Made by a program: the position numbers and the translations under genes
The notes under the pieces: model-generated
Databases searched by the model: none
Told to the model about the DNA's origin: nothing
What the model saw: only the letters and a program-made list of their open reading frames with translations
Assembly: GCF_024807845.1 (NCBI RefSeq)
Contig: NZ_JANUEQ010000006.1
Span: forward strand, 186,001 to 250,000
Length of the DNA stretch: 64,000 bases
Origin: Klebsiella sp. BIGb0407
GTDB lineage: Bacteria > Pseudomonadota > Gammaproteobacteria > Enterobacterales > Enterobacteriaceae
Reading direction: 5' to 3'
Shown here: positions 35,572-46,025 of the stretch, one piece after another
Position numbering within the stretch: the first letter of the stretch is position 1
Layout: each line of letters opens with the position of its first letter

Positions 35572-36521
35572 ATCTGTGGCATCCGGTAGCCCCTTCACTC
35601 TGGCAGGGACGTGATGACAGCCTGGAGGCTCCCAACGCACTGCGCCTGTTTCAGTCGATTACCAACGACGGTGATTTTTCCCCGCAAAACCATAGCAGTA
35701 AAATTGCGTTGTTGGGGTTTGAATGTGATGAAGGAGTGAAACGCAATCAGGGACGGGCTGGTGCTGCACAAGGCCCGGATATTCTACGTGGCGCGCTGGC
35801 TAATATGGCCAGTCATCGCGGCCATGAGCAGCTTGTAGAGATGGGGAACATTCGTGCGGAGCCAGAAAAACTGGAAGCCGCGCAGCAGGCACTCCACGAT
35901 GCGGTGCTGGCTTGCCAGCAGGCCAGGATGCGCACTCTGGTTTTTGGTGGGGGACATGAAACCGCGTTCGGGCATGGTTCTGCGGTGCTGAGTGCGTTTC
36001 CCAATGAGCGTATTGGTATTGTTAACCTCGATGCACACCTGGATTTACGCCATGCACCGCATGCCAGCTCCGGCACACCTTTCCGCCAGCTGGCACTGCA
36101 GTGTGAAGCGCAGCGGCGTGGTTTTCACTATACCTGCATAGGCGCAAGCAGGGCTTCAAATACCGCTGCACTGTGGGAAGAGGCGGCACATCGTCATGTC
36201 ACGGTGATCGAGGATCTTGACGTGTTGAACGTCATAGAAGATCGCGCGTTGCCGGAAATCCATCGGGTGATCGACAGTTACGATCGCATCTACCTGACTA
36301 TCGATCTTGATGTCTTACCCGCGTGGGAAATGCCCGCAGTCTCAGCTCCTGCGCCGCTTGGGATCCCGCTGATGCTGCTGCTGCGGATAGTCGAACCGCT
36401 GTGTCGCAGCGGTAAACTACAGGCAGTCGATTTGGTGGAGTTTAATCCTACATTTGACCGTGAAGGGCAAGGAGCGAAAGTCGCAGCGCGTCTGGCATGG
36501 CAAATTTTACACTGGTGGTAG
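35568..36521 (+). CDS. hutG: Formimidoylglutamase (formiminoglutamate hydrolase)
   Basis: The 317-residue arginase/ureohydrolase-family enzyme hydrolyses N-formimino-L-glutamate to glutamate and formamide, the last step of histidine breakdown in this short route. The binuclear Mn ligands sit in [23 protein letters not shown] and [11 protein letters not shown]. The start overlaps the hutI stop by four bases. It is followed by two ERIC elements. Confidence 0.95.
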   Translation: MNLWHPVAPSLWQGRDDSLEAPNALRLFQSITNDGDFSPQNHSSKIALLGFECDEGVKRNQGRAGAAQGPDILRGALANMASHRGHEQLVEMGNIRAEPEKLEAAQQALHDAVLACQQARMRTLVFGGGHETAFGHGSAVLSAFPNERIGIVNLDAHLDLRHAPHASSGTPFRQLALQCEAQRRGFHYTCIGASRASNTAALWEEAAHRHVTVIEDLDVLNVIEDRALPEIHRVIDSYDRIYLTIDLDVLPAWEMPAVSAPAPLGIPLMLLLRIVEPLCRSGKLQAVDLVEFNPTFDREGQGAKVAARLAWQILHWW

Positions 36522-36545
36522 GATTACTTCTGCTTTAAAAATAAG

Positions 36546-36672
36546 GATACCCGTCATACTTCAAGTTACAGGTGCGTTGGCTGCGTTCATTCACCCGAAT
36601 CACTTACTTGGGTAAGCTCATCGGGATTCATTCTCTTGCCGCCTTCCTGCAACTCGAACTATTTTGGGTATA
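36546..36672. repeat. ERIC element, full length (127 bp)
   Basis: Canonical ends GATACCCGTCATACTTCAAG and AACTATTTTGGGTATAC enclose the conserved core around TCACTTACTTGGGTAAGCTC. The length is 127 bases, the standard for ERIC (IRU). It lies between hutG and hutC and folds into a long imperfect hairpin. Confidence 0.88.
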
Positions 36673-36868
36673 CCCGTCATACTTCAAGTTACAGGTGCGT
36701 TGGCTGCGTTTATTCACCCGAATCACTTACTTGGGTAAGCTCATCGGGATTCATTCTCTTGCCGCGTTACGAGACTCATAAATGAGTCTCGTCCTGACGG
36801 GCCAACGCTTTACGTTGTTCAAAACGTAAACATTTTGTCCTGTAACTCGAATTATTTAGTGTATATAC
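36668..36868. repeat. ERIC element with a structured insert of about 74 bp
   Basis: A second ERIC begins within the TATAC end of the first and is nearly identical for its first 95 bases. At about 36765, after CTCTTGCCGC, an insert interrupts the right arm; the arm resumes near 36839 with CCTGTAACTCGAATTATTT and ends in GTATATAC. The insert has two perfect hairpins: ACGAGACTCAT / ATGAGTCTCGT (36769-36792) and TTTACGTT / AACGTAAA (36809-36830). ERIC copies with extra DNA of about 70 bp at fixed sites are known in Yersinia. Confidence 0.82.
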
Positions 36869-36914
36869 TCCGCTGAATTCGCCGACGATGTCAGACAAAA
36901 GGAACGCCAGCGCT

Positions 36915-37646
36915 ATGTATTCCCCCAGACTCGCACCCGCCAGCGCGCCGGTGCCATTTTATGAGAAAGTGAAGCAGGCTATCAGCGAGAAGATTTACAC
37001 GGGAGTCTGGCAACCGCACGATCGCATTCCGTCGGAAGCAGAACTGGTCGCGCAGTTTGGTTTCAGCCGCGGGACGGTCAACCGCGCGGTGCGCGAAATG
37101 ACCGATGCAGGCCTACTGGTACGGTTGCAGGGTGTTGGCACTTTTGTGGCTGAGGCAAAGGGAAAATCGGCGTTGTTTGAAATCCGCAGCATTGCCGATG
37201 AGATTACCGCCCGCAACCATCAACACCGCTGTGAAGTGTTGTTACTCGAAGAGACGCGTGCCGACTTCATCCAGGCTACGGCCCTGGAGGTGCTAGAGGG
37301 GACGCGTATTTTCCATTCAAGGATCGTGCATTTCGAAAATGACACCCCGGTGCAGATTGAGGATCGTATTGTCAACGCCGCCATCGTGCCTGATTATCTG
37401 CAACAGGATTACTCCACCACTACGCCGCACGCTTATCTGTCGCTGATTGCGCCGCTGACGGAAGGGGAGCACATCGTTGAGGCTGTCGCCGCCACACCGG
37501 ACGATTGCCGTTTATTGCATATTAAAGAGCATGCCCCCTGCCTGCTCATTCGACGCCGTACCTGGTCTACCTCGCATGTTGTCTCCCTTGCTAACCTGCT
37601 TTTCCCCGGTAGCCGCTACCGTTTACAGGGGCATTTTAGCTCCTGA
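36915..37646 (+). CDS. hutC: Histidine utilisation repressor, GntR/HutC family
   Basis: The 243-residue regulator has a GntR winged helix-turn-helix at the N-terminus (RIPSEAELVAQFGFSRGTVNRA, shown over about residues 38-58) and a C-terminal UTRA ligand domain (LFEIRSIADEI onward; IVHFENDTPVQIEDR is typical). It should repress hutIG and hutUH until urocanate accumulates. ATG 36915 has AAAGGA 11 bases upstream; the in-frame ATG at 36888 would add nine residues but has no ribosome site. Its promoter region overlaps the end of the second ERIC, where GTATATAC occurs. Confidence 0.92.
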   Translation: MYSPRLAPASAPVPFYEKVKQAISEKIYTGVWQPHDRIPSEAELVAQFGFSRGTVNRAVREMTDAGLLVRLQGVGTFVAEAKGKSALFEIRSIADEITARNHQHRCEVLLLEETRADFIQATALEVLEGTRIFHSRIVHFENDTPVQIEDRIVNAAIVPDYLQQDYSTTTPHAYLSLIAPLTEGEHIVEAVAATPDDCRLLHIKEHAPCLLIRRRTWSTSHVVSLANLLFPGSRYRLQGHFSS

Positions 37647-37719
37647 TCTCTCAGCGTCAGCAAAAACGTGATTGCTGACGCAATATAATAAAAATGTATC
37701 TGACTTGTTAAAAATGCAC

Positions 37720-37748
37720 TTGAGCATGGTTGTATAGGCAAGTATATA
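37720..37748 (+). promoter_or_regulatory. hutU promoter with candidate HutC operator in the spacer
   Basis: TTGAGC (37720-37725), a 17-base spacer and TATATA (37743-37748) form a plausible promoter 41 bases before hutU. The spacer contains GGTTGTATAGGCA (37728-37740), shared in inverted orientation with the hutI promoter. Binding there would block RNA polymerase. Confidence 0.6.
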
Positions 37749-37788
37749 TGATTGCATATTAACCGGTCATCATCAGGAGAAAACAACA

Positions 37789-39480
37789 ATGTCGCTAACC
37801 AAATTCCGCCGGCAGGATATACGCGCTCCACGTGGTACAGAACTCACGGCCAAAAGCTGGCTGACCGAAGCTCCATTGCGCATGCTGATGAACAATCTGG
37901 ACCCGGACGTAGCGGAAAACCCGCATGAGCTGGTGGTTTACGGTGGTATCGGCCGTGCGGCACGTAACTGGGAATGCTATGACGCTATTGTCAAGGCGCT
38001 GACTCAGCTTGAAGATGATGAAACACTGCTGGTGCAGTCCGGTAAGCCGGTGGGGGTATTTAAAACCCACAGCAACGCACCGCGTGTGCTGATTGCCAAC
38101 TCCAACCTTGTTCCACACTGGGCAACCTGGGAACATTTCAACGAGCTTGATGCTAAAGGCCTGGCCATGTACGGCCAGATGACCGCAGGTAGCTGGATCT
38201 ACATCGGTAGCCAGGGCATTGTGCAGGGGACTTATGAAACCTTCGTTGAAGCCGGTCGTCAGCACTACAACGGCAGCCTGAAGGGACGCTGGGTATTAAC
38301 CGCCGGTCTGGGTGGCATGGGCGGCGCGCAGCCTCTGGCGGCCACTCTCGCCGGTGCCTGCTCGCTGAATATTGAATGCCAGCAGAGCCGTATCGATTTC
38401 CGTTTGCGTACCCACTATGTGGATGAGCAGGCGACCTCGCTCGATGATGCGCTGGCGCGTATCAAAAAGTACACCTCAGAAGGCAAAGCCGTGTCTATCG
38501 CCCTATGCGGTAACGCGGCGGATATACTGCCAGAGCTGGTAAAACGTGGTGTGCGCCCGGATATGGTTACCGACCAGACCAGCGCGCACGATCCGCTGCA
38601 CGGCTACCTGCCACAAGGCTGGACGTGGGAAGAGTATCAGCGCAATGCGGGAGAAGATCCGCAGGGTACGGTTGAAGCAGCAAAACGTTCGATGGCAGAG
38701 CACGTTAGCGCGATGCTGGCCTTCAGCAAGCAGGGTGTCCCGACTTTTGACTACGGTAACAATATTCGCCAGATGGCCAAAGAGATGGGCGTCAGCAATG
38801 CCTTTGATTTCCCGGGTTTCGTACCGGCCTATATTCGTCCGCTGTTCTGTCGGGGCATTGGGCCGTTCCGCTGGGTGGCGTTGTCAGGTGACCCGGAGGA
38901 CATCTATAAAACGGATGCCAAAGTGAAGGAAATTATCAAAGACGATGAGCATCTGCACCACTGGCTGGATATGGCGCGCGAACGCATTAGTTTCCAGGGA
39001 CTGCCGGCACGTATCTGCTGGGTGGGCCTGGAGTGGCGTCAGAAACTTGGCCTGGCGTTTAACGAAATGGTACGCAGAGGTGAAGTTTCTGCACCCATTG
39101 TTATTGGTCGCGACCACCTGGATTCTGGTTCAGTGGCCAGCCCCAACCGTGAAACTGAAGCCATGCGCGATGGCTCTGACGCGGTTTCTGACTGGCCGCT
39201 GCTGAATGCGCTGCTTAATACCGCGAGCGGTGCGACTTGGGTGTCCCTGCACCACGGTGGTGGCGTAGGAATGGGCTTTTCCCAGCACTCTGGCATGGTT
39301 ATTGTCTGTGACGGTACCGACGAAGCGGCAGCGCGTATTGCCCGCGTGCTACACAACGATCCGGCGACTGGGGTGATGCGTCACGCCGATGCCGGGTACG
39401 ATATTGCCATCGACTGTGCTGCCGAGCAGAAGCTCAATCTTCCTATGGTCGCCGCAACACAAGGACATCATTCATCATGA
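37789..39480 (+). CDS. hutU: Urocanate hydratase
   Basis: The 563-residue NAD-dependent enzyme converts urocanate to imidazolonepropionate. It has the NAD-binding glycine-rich segment [19 protein letters not shown] near residue 175, [14 protein letters not shown], and the conserved catalytic region with [14 protein letters not shown]. The start has CAGGAG eight bases upstream. Its stop overlaps the hutH start (ATGA), the classical hutUH pair. Confidence 0.97.
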   Translation: MSLTKFRRQDIRAPRGTELTAKSWLTEAPLRMLMNNLDPDVAENPHELVVYGGIGRAARNWECYDAIVKALTQLEDDETLLVQSGKPVGVFKTHSNAPRVLIANSNLVPHWATWEHFNELDAKGLAMYGQMTAGSWIYIGSQGIVQGTYETFVEAGRQHYNGSLKGRWVLTAGLGGMGGAQPLAATLAGACSLNIECQQSRIDFRLRTHYVDEQATSLDDALARIKKYTSEGKAVSIALCGNAADILPELVKRGVRPDMVTDQTSAHDPLHGYLPQGWTWEEYQRNAGEDPQGTVEAAKRSMAEHVSAMLAFSKQGVPTFDYGNNIRQMAKEMGVSNAFDFPGFVPAYIRPLFCRGIGPFRWVALSGDPEDIYKTDAKVKEIIKDDEHLHHWLDMARERISFQGLPARICWVGLEWRQKLGLAFNEMVRRGEVSAPIVIGRDHLDSGSVASPNRETEAMRDGSDAVSDWPLLNALLNTASGATWVSLHHGGGVGMGFSQHSGMVIVCDGTDEAAARIARVLHNDPATGVMRHADAGYDIAIDCAAEQKLNLPMVAATQGHHSS

Positions 39481-41003
39481 AAACCTTGACACTTAACCCT
39501 GGCAAACTGACTCTGACGCAGCTGCGTAACGTATATCAGCATCCATTGCACCTGGCGCTCGACGAGAGTGCTTTTGCTGCCATCAATGAAAGCGTAGCCT
39601 GCGTCAACGGCATTATTGCTTCAGGGCGTACCGCTTACGGAATCAACACAGGATTTGGTCTGCTGGCTTCGGCCCGTATCGACAATAATGATTTAGAAAA
39701 TTTGCAGCGTTCGCTGGTGCTGTCTCATGCCGCGGGCGTCGGTGAACCGTTGGATGACGCGATGGTGCGCCTTATTATGGTGCTGAAAATTAACAGCCTG
39801 GCGCGTGGTTTTTCCGGCATTCGTTTGCAGGTTATTCAGATGCTGGTGGCCATGGTTAACGCCGGGGTTTATCCGCGGATCCCGGCAAAAGGCTCCGTGG
39901 GTGCCTCCGGCGATCTGGCCCCGCTGGCGCATATGTCGCTGACCTTACTCGGCGAAGGCCTGGCCCGCTGGCAGGGCGAGTGGTTGCCTTCCTGCGAGGC
40001 ACTGAAAAAGGCCGGGTTGCAGCCACTGACACTGGCGGCAAAAGAGGGCCTGGCGCTGCTTAACGGTACACAAGCCTCCACCGCCTTCGCGCTGCGAGGC
40101 CTGTTTGAAGCGGAAGACCTCTTTGCCTCCGCTGTGATTTGCGGAGCCTTGACTACCGAAGCAGCGCTGGGCTCACGCCGTCCATTTGACGCCCGTATCC
40201 ATGAAGTACGCGGCCAGCGTGGACAGATTGATGCCGCTGCACTATATCGCCATGTTCTCACCGATGACAGCGCCGTTTCACAGTCACACCACAACTGTAG
40301 CAAAGTGCAGGATCCCTACTCTTTGCGCTGCCAGCCACAGGTGATGGGAGCCTGTCTGACCCAGCTGCGCTATGCCGCAGAAGTCCTGTTGACCGAATCT
40401 AACGCGGTCTCTGACAACCCGCTGGTGTTTGCCGCCGAGAACGAGGTTCTCTCTGGCGGTAACTTCCACGCAGAACCGGTTGCCATGGCGGCAGATAACC
40501 TCGCCCTGGCGATTGCCGAAATAGGTTCTTTGTCAGAACGCCGCATTGCCCTGCTGATGGATAGCCACATGTCCCAGTTGCCGCCGTTCCTCGTGAAAAA
40601 CGGTGGGGTGAACTCCGGCTTTATGATTGCCCAGGTTACCGCTGCTGCGCTGGCGAGTGAGAACAAAGCCCTGTCGCACCCACACAGCGTCGACAGTCTG
40701 CCGACCTCGGCAAACCAGGAAGACCATGTATCGATGGCACCCGCTGCCGGGCGTCGCTTGTGGGAAATGGCTGCCAACACCCGCGGTGTGATAGCCGTGG
40801 AATGGCTGTCAGCCTGCCAGGGACTGGATATGCGTGAAGGTCTGACGACCAGCCCGCTGTTGGAACAGGCGCGTCGGCTGTTGCGGGAACAGGTTTCCCA
40901 TTATGACAAAGACCGTTATTTCGCCCCCGATATTGAAGCTGCCATTGCTCTGCTGGCACAACGTCACCTGACGAAACTGCTGCCTTGTAGTATTGCCTGG
41001 TAA
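39477..41003 (+). CDS. hutH: Histidine ammonia-lyase (histidase)
   Basis: The 508-residue enzyme starts histidine breakdown by removing ammonia to give urocanate. The autocatalytic MIO cofactor forms from A143-S144-G145 in [23 protein letters not shown] (quoted motif: [12 protein letters not shown]). Catalytic Y54 lies in [11 protein letters not shown]. The C-terminal [10 protein letters not shown] segment is conserved. It is translationally coupled to hutU; a permease follows after 100 bases. Confidence 0.97.
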   Translation: MKTLTLNPGKLTLTQLRNVYQHPLHLALDESAFAAINESVACVNGIIASGRTAYGINTGFGLLASARIDNNDLENLQRSLVLSHAAGVGEPLDDAMVRLIMVLKINSLARGFSGIRLQVIQMLVAMVNAGVYPRIPAKGSVGASGDLAPLAHMSLTLLGEGLARWQGEWLPSCEALKKAGLQPLTLAAKEGLALLNGTQASTAFALRGLFEAEDLFASAVICGALTTEAALGSRRPFDARIHEVRGQRGQIDAAALYRHVLTDDSAVSQSHHNCSKVQDPYSLRCQPQVMGACLTQLRYAAEVLLTESNAVSDNPLVFAAENEVLSGGNFHAEPVAMAADNLALAIAEIGSLSERRIALLMDSHMSQLPPFLVKNGGVNSGFMIAQVTAAALASENKALSHPHSVDSLPTSANQEDHVSMAPAAGRRLWEMAANTRGVIAVEWLSACQGLDMREGLTTSPLLEQARRLLREQVSHYDKDRYFAPDIEAAIALLAQRHLTKLLPCSIAW

Positions 41004-41103
41004 AACCCACTTTTCTGTACCTGTAGCCTGGGGAGCGGTTCCGCCCCAGTGCTGCTCTACACGCATTGATGTCGTCATAAAACAATAATCAGGACAATCA
41101 AAA

Positions 41104-42498
41104 ATGCAACAACACAACAACCAGCCCCGTTTGCTGCGCGGGCTTAACGCCCGTCATATTCGTTTTATCGCGCTCGGTTCCGCCATCGGCACTGGGTTAT
41201 TCTATGGTTCTGCCGCCGCTATCCAGACCGCCGGGCCTGCCGTGCTGCTGGCGTATCTCCTCGGCGGTGCGGCAGTCTTTATCGTTATGCGTGCGCTGGG
41301 TGAGATGGCGGTTCGCAACGCTATTCCCGGCTCATTTGGCAGCTATGCCCGTCACTATCTTGGCCCGCTTGCCGGGTTTATCACCGGCTGGACCTACATT
41401 TTTGAGATGGTAATCGTCTGCCTCGCCGATGTTACCGCGTTTGGTATTTACATGGGGCTCTGGTACCCCGACGTTCCACGCTGGACCTGGGTACTGAGTA
41501 TCATCTTCTTTATCGGCGCGATGAACCTGTGCCACGTGCGTGTCTTCGGTGAAATGGAGTTCTGGCTGTCACTGTTAAAAGTGGCGGCAATTATTGCCAT
41601 GATTGCCGCTGGAGCCGGGATCATCTTCTTCGGTTTCGGTCAAAATTTCCCGGCTACAGGAGTTTCGAACCTGTGGGAGAACGGAGGGTTTGCGCCTAAT
41701 GGCTGGGAAGGGGTAATAGCTTCGCTCGGGATCGTGATGTTCGCCTTTGGCGGTATCGAAATTATTGGTATCACTGCGGCAGAAGCACAGGATCCGAAGA
41801 AAGTTATCCCCCAGGCCATCAACACGATCCCGCTACGCATCGTTCTGTTTTACGTTTGTACGCTGGCGGTACTGATGGCTATTTTTCCGTGGAACAGTAT
41901 TGGCGAGGAAGGCAGTCCGTTTGTACTGATTTTTAGTGGCCTGGGGATTCCGGCGGCTGCGAATATCCTCAACATCATTGTTATCAGTGCAACCATTTCG
42001 GCTATTAACAGCGACATTTTTGGCGCAGGTCGCATGATGTATGGCATGGCGAAAGAGGGGATGGCGCCGAAAAGTTGTCTGCGTATCTCGAATCATGGTG
42101 TGCCCTGGATGACGGTGTTAGTCATGGGGGGCTCACTGCTGGCAGCAGTGGTGCTTAACTGGCTCATTCCGGAGCGAATTTTTGTGCTTATTGCCTCACT
42201 TGCCGCTTTCGCAACGCTCTGGGTATGGATAATGATCCTGTTAGCTCACTTTGCAATGCGCCGCAGCATGAGCAGCGCTGAAAAGGCACAGATTGCTTTC
42301 CCAATACCCTTCTGGCCGGTAGCACCGATCCTGACGTTGCTGTTTATGGGGCTGGTGATTGTCGTGCTTGGCTGGTTTGAAGAGACCCGCATGGCGCTTA
42401 TCGCCGGACTGGTGTGGCTGGCGCTACTGATAGTGGTGTGGTTCACCTGGGCAAAGAAAAGCGTCGGGGAGACCGTCACTGAGACCATCACCGAGTAA
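41104..42498 (+). CDS. APC-family amino acid permease, ProY/HutT-like (probable histidine permease)
   Basis: The 464-residue inner-membrane transporter has about 12 helices. The N-terminal [23 protein letters not shown] and [16 protein letters not shown]-type segments mark the amino acid transporter subgroup with ProY, AroP and LysP; the closest recalled E. coli match is ProY. Its place after hutH suggests it imports histidine, as HutT does in other hut loci; proline is also possible given the neighbouring put genes. Specificity cannot be read from the sequence. Confidence 0.85.
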   Translation: MQQHNNQPRLLRGLNARHIRFIALGSAIGTGLFYGSAAAIQTAGPAVLLAYLLGGAAVFIVMRALGEMAVRNAIPGSFGSYARHYLGPLAGFITGWTYIFEMVIVCLADVTAFGIYMGLWYPDVPRWTWVLSIIFFIGAMNLCHVRVFGEMEFWLSLLKVAAIIAMIAAGAGIIFFGFGQNFPATGVSNLWENGGFAPNGWEGVIASLGIVMFAFGGIEIIGITAAEAQDPKKVIPQAINTIPLRIVLFYVCTLAVLMAIFPWNSIGEEGSPFVLIFSGLGIPAAANILNIIVISATISAINSDIFGAGRMMYGMAKEGMAPKSCLRISNHGVPWMTVLVMGGSLLAAVVLNWLIPERIFVLIASLAAFATLWVWIMILLAHFAMRRSMSSAEKAQIAFPIPFWPVAPILTLLFMGLVIVVLGWFEETRMALIAGLVWLALLIVVWFTWAKKSVGETVTETITE

Positions 42499-42514
42499 GT
42501 ATCCTCCTGCAGAG

Positions 42515-42536
42515 CCGGGGCTTTGAGAGCCCTGGT
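42515..42536 (+). terminator. Hairpin after the hut permease
   Basis: An 8-pair stem (CCGGGGCT / AGCCCTGG, one G-T pair) with a 6-base loop lies 17 bases after the permease stop. It lacks a T-run, so it is a weak or factor-assisted terminator. It marks the end of the inserted block before mutT. Confidence 0.5.
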
Positions 42537-42706
42537 TCAAACAAACCGAATTTTAATTTTTATCCCGAACCTTTCTTGATAAGAAAACAGCCACCCCGTT
42601 CTTTAGCCGCTGACAGAGTCCGATAAAAATGGTAAGAGTTAAGGTCATTGTCACATCTATGATGTCCTGCTTGTATTATCCGTTACTCTATAAATAGGCG
42701 TTAAGC

Positions 42707-43096
42707 ATGAAAAAAATACACATCGCTGCGGGAATTATCCAAAACACGCTGGGCAATATCTTTATCACTCAGCGTGGGCCTGACATGCATATGGCCAATA
42801 AATGGGAATTTCCTGGTGGTAAGCTGGAGGAGGGAGAAACGGCTGAACAGGCGCTGGTGCGCGAGCTGCATGAGGAAGTGGGTATTGATGCAGTTGAGTT
42901 CCAGCATTTTGAAACACTAGAATACGCATTCCCTGACAGACAAATTACTTTGACTTTCTTTCTGGTCAGTCAATGGGAAGGTGAGCCTTGGGGTAAAGAA
43001 GGGCAACCTGGACGCTGGGTTAAACCGAGTGAATTACTAGCTGACGAATTTCCGCCAGCTAATGCATTAATTATTGAGAAATTAACTCAGAATTGA
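42707..43096 (+). CDS. mutT: 8-oxo-dGTP diphosphatase
   Basis: The 129-residue Nudix hydrolase (E. coli has 129) removes 8-oxo-dGTP from the nucleotide pool and so prevents A:T to C:G mutation. The Nudix box [24 protein letters not shown] fits GX5EX7REUXEEXGU (key residues in [10 protein letters not shown]). In E. coli it follows secA; here it must have its own promoter. The 3' end overlaps the convergent yacG by ten bases. Confidence 0.97.
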   Translation: MKKIHIAAGIIQNTLGNIFITQRGPDMHMANKWEFPGGKLEEGETAEQALVRELHEEVGIDAVEFQHFETLEYAFPDRQITLTFFLVSQWEGEPWGKEGQPGRWVKPSELLADEFPPANALIIEKLTQN

Positions 43097-43299
43097 TCCC
43101 TGCCAGGTTCTTCGCTCCATTCATCATGATCGGAATATAACTGGCTGCCCTGAATTACTTTTTCTTCGGCAGCCCACTCTCCTAAATCAATCAACTGGCA
43201 GCGCTTTCTGCAAAATGGGCGATATGGGCTGCTCTCATTCCAGATAACGCTTTTGCCACAGCTGGGGCAATTGACTACAGGGGTTTCATCTTGGCTCAT
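43087..43299 (-). CDS. yacG: DNA gyrase inhibitor YacG, zinc protein
   Basis: The 70-residue protein has a four-cysteine zinc finger: C-P-S-C near residues 11-14 and FCRKRC near 31-36. An acidic C-terminal tail follows. In E. coli YacG binds GyrB and inhibits gyrase. It is last in the run coaE-zapD-yacG, nine bases after zapD, and its 3' end overlaps mutT on the other strand. Confidence 0.95.
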   Translation of the reverse strand: MSQDETPVVNCPSCGKSVIWNESSPYRPFCRKRCQLIDLGEWAAEEKVIQGSQLYSDHDEWSEEPGRDQF

Positions 43300-43308
43300 A
43301 TTGACTCC

Positions 43309-44052
43309 TTAACAGCAAGCTAACTCAAAATCCAGGCGTTCCGGGATGATGCCATTTTCAGCATCAACCGGCATAAAACGAATCGCAAAACGATTTTTAT
43401 GCCCTGAGATTTGCGGATAAATAGGCTCACTGGTATCAAGCTTCAGGCGCAGTAAATCTGCCTCGTCACTGTTGTTCTGATAAAAACCATTTAAGCTCGT
43501 TTGTTTACGATAGGGTACTGAATTACGAATAATATCGAGAATTAAATCCAGCGCCTGTTGTATCGGGTTGAGGCTGGCAAGCCACTGTGAGACCTGATTG
43601 TCACGACTCTCTTGTGGCAAATGAAGCCAGAGATGCAGGGTTGGCAGGTCAAAGCTGCAACAGCCACCAGGGATGTTCAGACGCTGACGAACCAGAGCAA
43701 TCAGGCGGTCTTCTCTTAATTGCTGACCGATACGTGGCGCTGACATTAGCACTGTAGAACAACTTTCCAGCTGTTTGCGTAATGTTGCAATACGTTGTTC
43801 ATCGACGCCCGGTACTTCTGACCAGCTCAGAAGTTTCCGCTGTTGTCTGCCCAGCTCTTTCAGGATCTCGGTACGCATTTCTCCGCGTTCGAAAACATCT
43901 AGTAACTCACCGATATTACGAAAGAAATAGAGTGCTCGGGCGGTGTCATTCACGGGTAATACGGTATTAAGTTGCTGTATAAGAAATTCGATACGTAACC
44001 AAGTACGCATCTTTTCATTTAACGGGTGTTCAAAAAGAACCTCAGTACTCAT
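43309..44052 (-). CDS. zapD: Z-ring associated protein ZapD
   Basis: The 247-residue cytosolic protein (E. coli has 247) cross-links FtsZ filaments and stabilises the Z ring. It matches the all-alpha/beta-barrel ZapD family along its length, including [15 protein letters not shown] at the N-terminus and [16 protein letters not shown] near the C-terminus. It shares one base with the coaE stop (TAATG), so it is coupled to coaE. Confidence 0.95.
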   Translation of the reverse strand: MSTEVLFEHPLNEKMRTWLRIEFLIQQLNTVLPVNDTARALYFFRNIGELLDVFERGEMRTEILKELGRQQRKLLSWSEVPGVDEQRIATLRKQLESCSTVLMSAPRIGQQLREDRLIALVRQRLNIPGGCCSFDLPTLHLWLHLPQESRDNQVSQWLASLNPIQQALDLILDIIRNSVPYRKQTSLNGFYQNNSDEADLLRLKLDTSEPIYPQISGHKNRFAIRFMPVDAENGIIPERLDFELACC

Positions 44053-44672
44053 TATTCTCTTTCCTGTTGTGCGGCTCTGGTGGCCAGCATCAGATACTGA
44101 CGGTGTAAACTCTCAACCGGTTGTTCGATTGCCTCAGGACTGCCATCATTATTAATCACATCATCAGCAATGGCGAGACGCTGTTCACGACTTGCTTGTG
44201 CAGCCAGAATTTTTTCAGCCTGGGTGCGGGAAATTTGGTCCCGCTGCATCGTGCGCTGTATCTGACATTCTACAGAAACATCGACCACCAGCACGCGGTC
44301 TGCTTTGTCCTGAAGACTATTTTCCACCAATAAGGGGACGACCCACAAGACATAGGGTGATGTTGCCTGTTCAATAAGATAGCGTGTTCGCTGATGGATC
44401 AATGGGTGAAGAAGCGCATTGATCCAGTATTTATCTTCGGGGAAATTGAAGATCCTCTCACGCAGTGCGCGACGATTAAGCCCCCCATCTGACAATAAAA
44501 TTTCGGGACCAAAATGTTGAGATATGAGATCTAAAGCAGGCTGACCGGGCTCAACAACCTCCCGTGCAATGATATCAGCATCAACAACGGTTATACCTAC
44601 GCGGGAAAATGCGTCGGCAACAGTACTTTTGCCGCTGCCAATTCCTCCCGTAAGAGCGACCGTATATTTCAT
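44052..44672 (-). CDS. coaE: Dephospho-CoA kinase
   Basis: The 206-residue P-loop kinase (E. coli has 206) catalyses the last step of coenzyme A synthesis. Walker A is [17 protein letters not shown] at the N-terminus; [13 protein letters not shown] and the lid region with QRTMQRDQ are conserved. It is divergent from guaC. In E. coli the order guaC, coaE, zapD, yacG is the same. Confidence 0.97.
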   Translation of the reverse strand: MKYTVALTGGIGSGKSTVADAFSRVGITVVDADIIAREVVEPGQPALDLISQHFGPEILLSDGGLNRRALRERIFNFPEDKYWINALLHPLIHQRTRYLIEQATSPYVLWVVPLLVENSLQDKADRVLVVDVSVECQIQRTMQRDQISRTQAEKILAAQASREQRLAIADDVINNDGSPEAIEQPVESLHRQYLMLATRAAQQERE

Positions 44673-44945
44673 TGAACCATCCAGATATATTTTATTTTCA
44701 ATGGGATATATAAATTATTCGTTATGCTAACTATTCACAGACAGCATATAGCGACCTGCTAAATTATGTTGCAGAGTGCGATTACCGTTTCTCAGGTAAA
44801 TTTGAACGATTGTAACGCAAAAAAGAGTATTTTCGCAGTCTTGCGAAGCCATTATTAGTGCGTATGATAGCTTCACTGGAGTTGGCGGTTGTTTCGCCTT
44901 TTGTATTTTATCTGTTCACAGCCATTCGACCCAGGAATTCGTAAC

Positions 44946-45989
44946 ATGCGTATTGAAGAAGATTTGAAGTTAGGTTTTAAAGATGTTCTTATCCGCCCGA
45001 AACGTTCTACTCTGAAGAGTCGCTCTGACGTTGAACTCGAACGTCAATTCACCTTCAAGCATTCAGGTTTATCCTGGTCTGGTGTACCGATTATCGCTGC
45101 GAATATGGATACGGTTGGCACCTTTGAAATGGCCCATGCTCTGGCTTCTTTCGATATCCTCACTGCCGTTCACAAACACTATACTGTTGAACAATGGCAG
45201 AAATTTGTTCAGTCATCTTCTGAAGAACAGCTGAAATTTGTCATGGTTTCTACCGGCACTTCTGACGCTGATTTTGCGAAAACGAAGCAAATTCTGGCGC
45301 TGACGCCGATGCTGAAATTTATCTGCATCGATGTAGCTAATGGTTATTCTGAACATTTTACCCAGTTTCTCAGCAAGGCTCGTGATGCCTGGCCAGATAA
45401 AGTCATTTGTGCCGGAAACGTGGTGACCGGTGAAATGTGTGAAGAGCTGATCCTGTGTGGCGCAGATATCGTTAAAGTCGGTATTGGCCCGGGTTCAGTT
45501 TGTACTACTCGTGTGAAAACCGGCGTTGGCTATCCACAACTTTCTGCCGTGATTGAATGTGCCGATGCGGCACATGGTCTGGGCGGACAGATTGTCAGTG
45601 ACGGTGGTTGTAGCGTACCTGGTGATGTCGCAAAAGCCTTTGGCGGCGGCGCTGACTTTGTGATGCTCGGTGGAATGCTGGCGGGTCACGAGGAAAGTGG
45701 TGGCACGGTTGTTGAAGAAAACGGTGAAAAATTCATGCTGTTCTACGGTATGAGTTCAGAGTCTGCGATGACCCGTCATGTTGGTGGTGTCGCCCAGTAC
45801 CGTGCAGCCGAAGGTAAAACCGTGAAGCTGCCATTACGTGGGCCGGTAGAAAACACCGCGCGTGATATCCTCGGCGGCCTGCGTTCAGCCTGTACCTATG
45901 TGGGTGCCTCTCGTCTGAAAGAGCTGACTAAACGTACTACCTTTATCCGCGTTGCAGAGCAAGAAAACCGCGTATTTAATAGCCTCTAA
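44946..45989 (+). CDS. guaC: GMP reductase
   Basis: The 347-residue TIM-barrel enzyme (E. coli has 347) converts GMP to IMP with NADPH, recycling guanine nucleotides. The catalytic cysteine is in [17 protein letters not shown] near residue 186. The start [11 protein letters not shown] at 44946 matches E. coli; the in-frame ORF extends 19 codons upstream but has no family support. Divergent from coaE across 273 bases with no other gene. Confidence 0.97.
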   Translation: MRIEEDLKLGFKDVLIRPKRSTLKSRSDVELERQFTFKHSGLSWSGVPIIAANMDTVGTFEMAHALASFDILTAVHKHYTVEQWQKFVQSSSEEQLKFVMVSTGTSDADFAKTKQILALTPMLKFICIDVANGYSEHFTQFLSKARDAWPDKVICAGNVVTGEMCEELILCGADIVKVGIGPGSVCTTRVKTGVGYPQLSAVIECADAAHGLGGQIVSDGGCSVPGDVAKAFGGGADFVMLGGMLAGHEESGGTVVEENGEKFMLFYGMSSESAMTRHVGGVAQYRAAEGKTVKLPLRGPVENTARDILGGLRSACTYVGASRLKELTKRTTFIRVAEQENRVFNSL

Positions 45990-46004
45990 TCGGCAATAAT
46001 AATG

Positions 46005-46021
46005 GCGCAGCTTTGCTGCGC
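46005..46021. terminator. Hairpin between guaC and hofC
   Basis: A perfect 7-bp stem (GCGCAGC / GCTGCGC) with a TTT loop sits in the 36-base gap between convergent guaC and hofC. It lacks a proper T-run on either strand, so it is only a probable bidirectional terminator. Confidence 0.55.
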
Positions 46022-46025
46022 TATG

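Noticed and set aside
36572-36781. 69-residue ORF with an internal repeat
   Set aside because: Translation of the two ERIC copies; ERIC elements are noncoding repeats.
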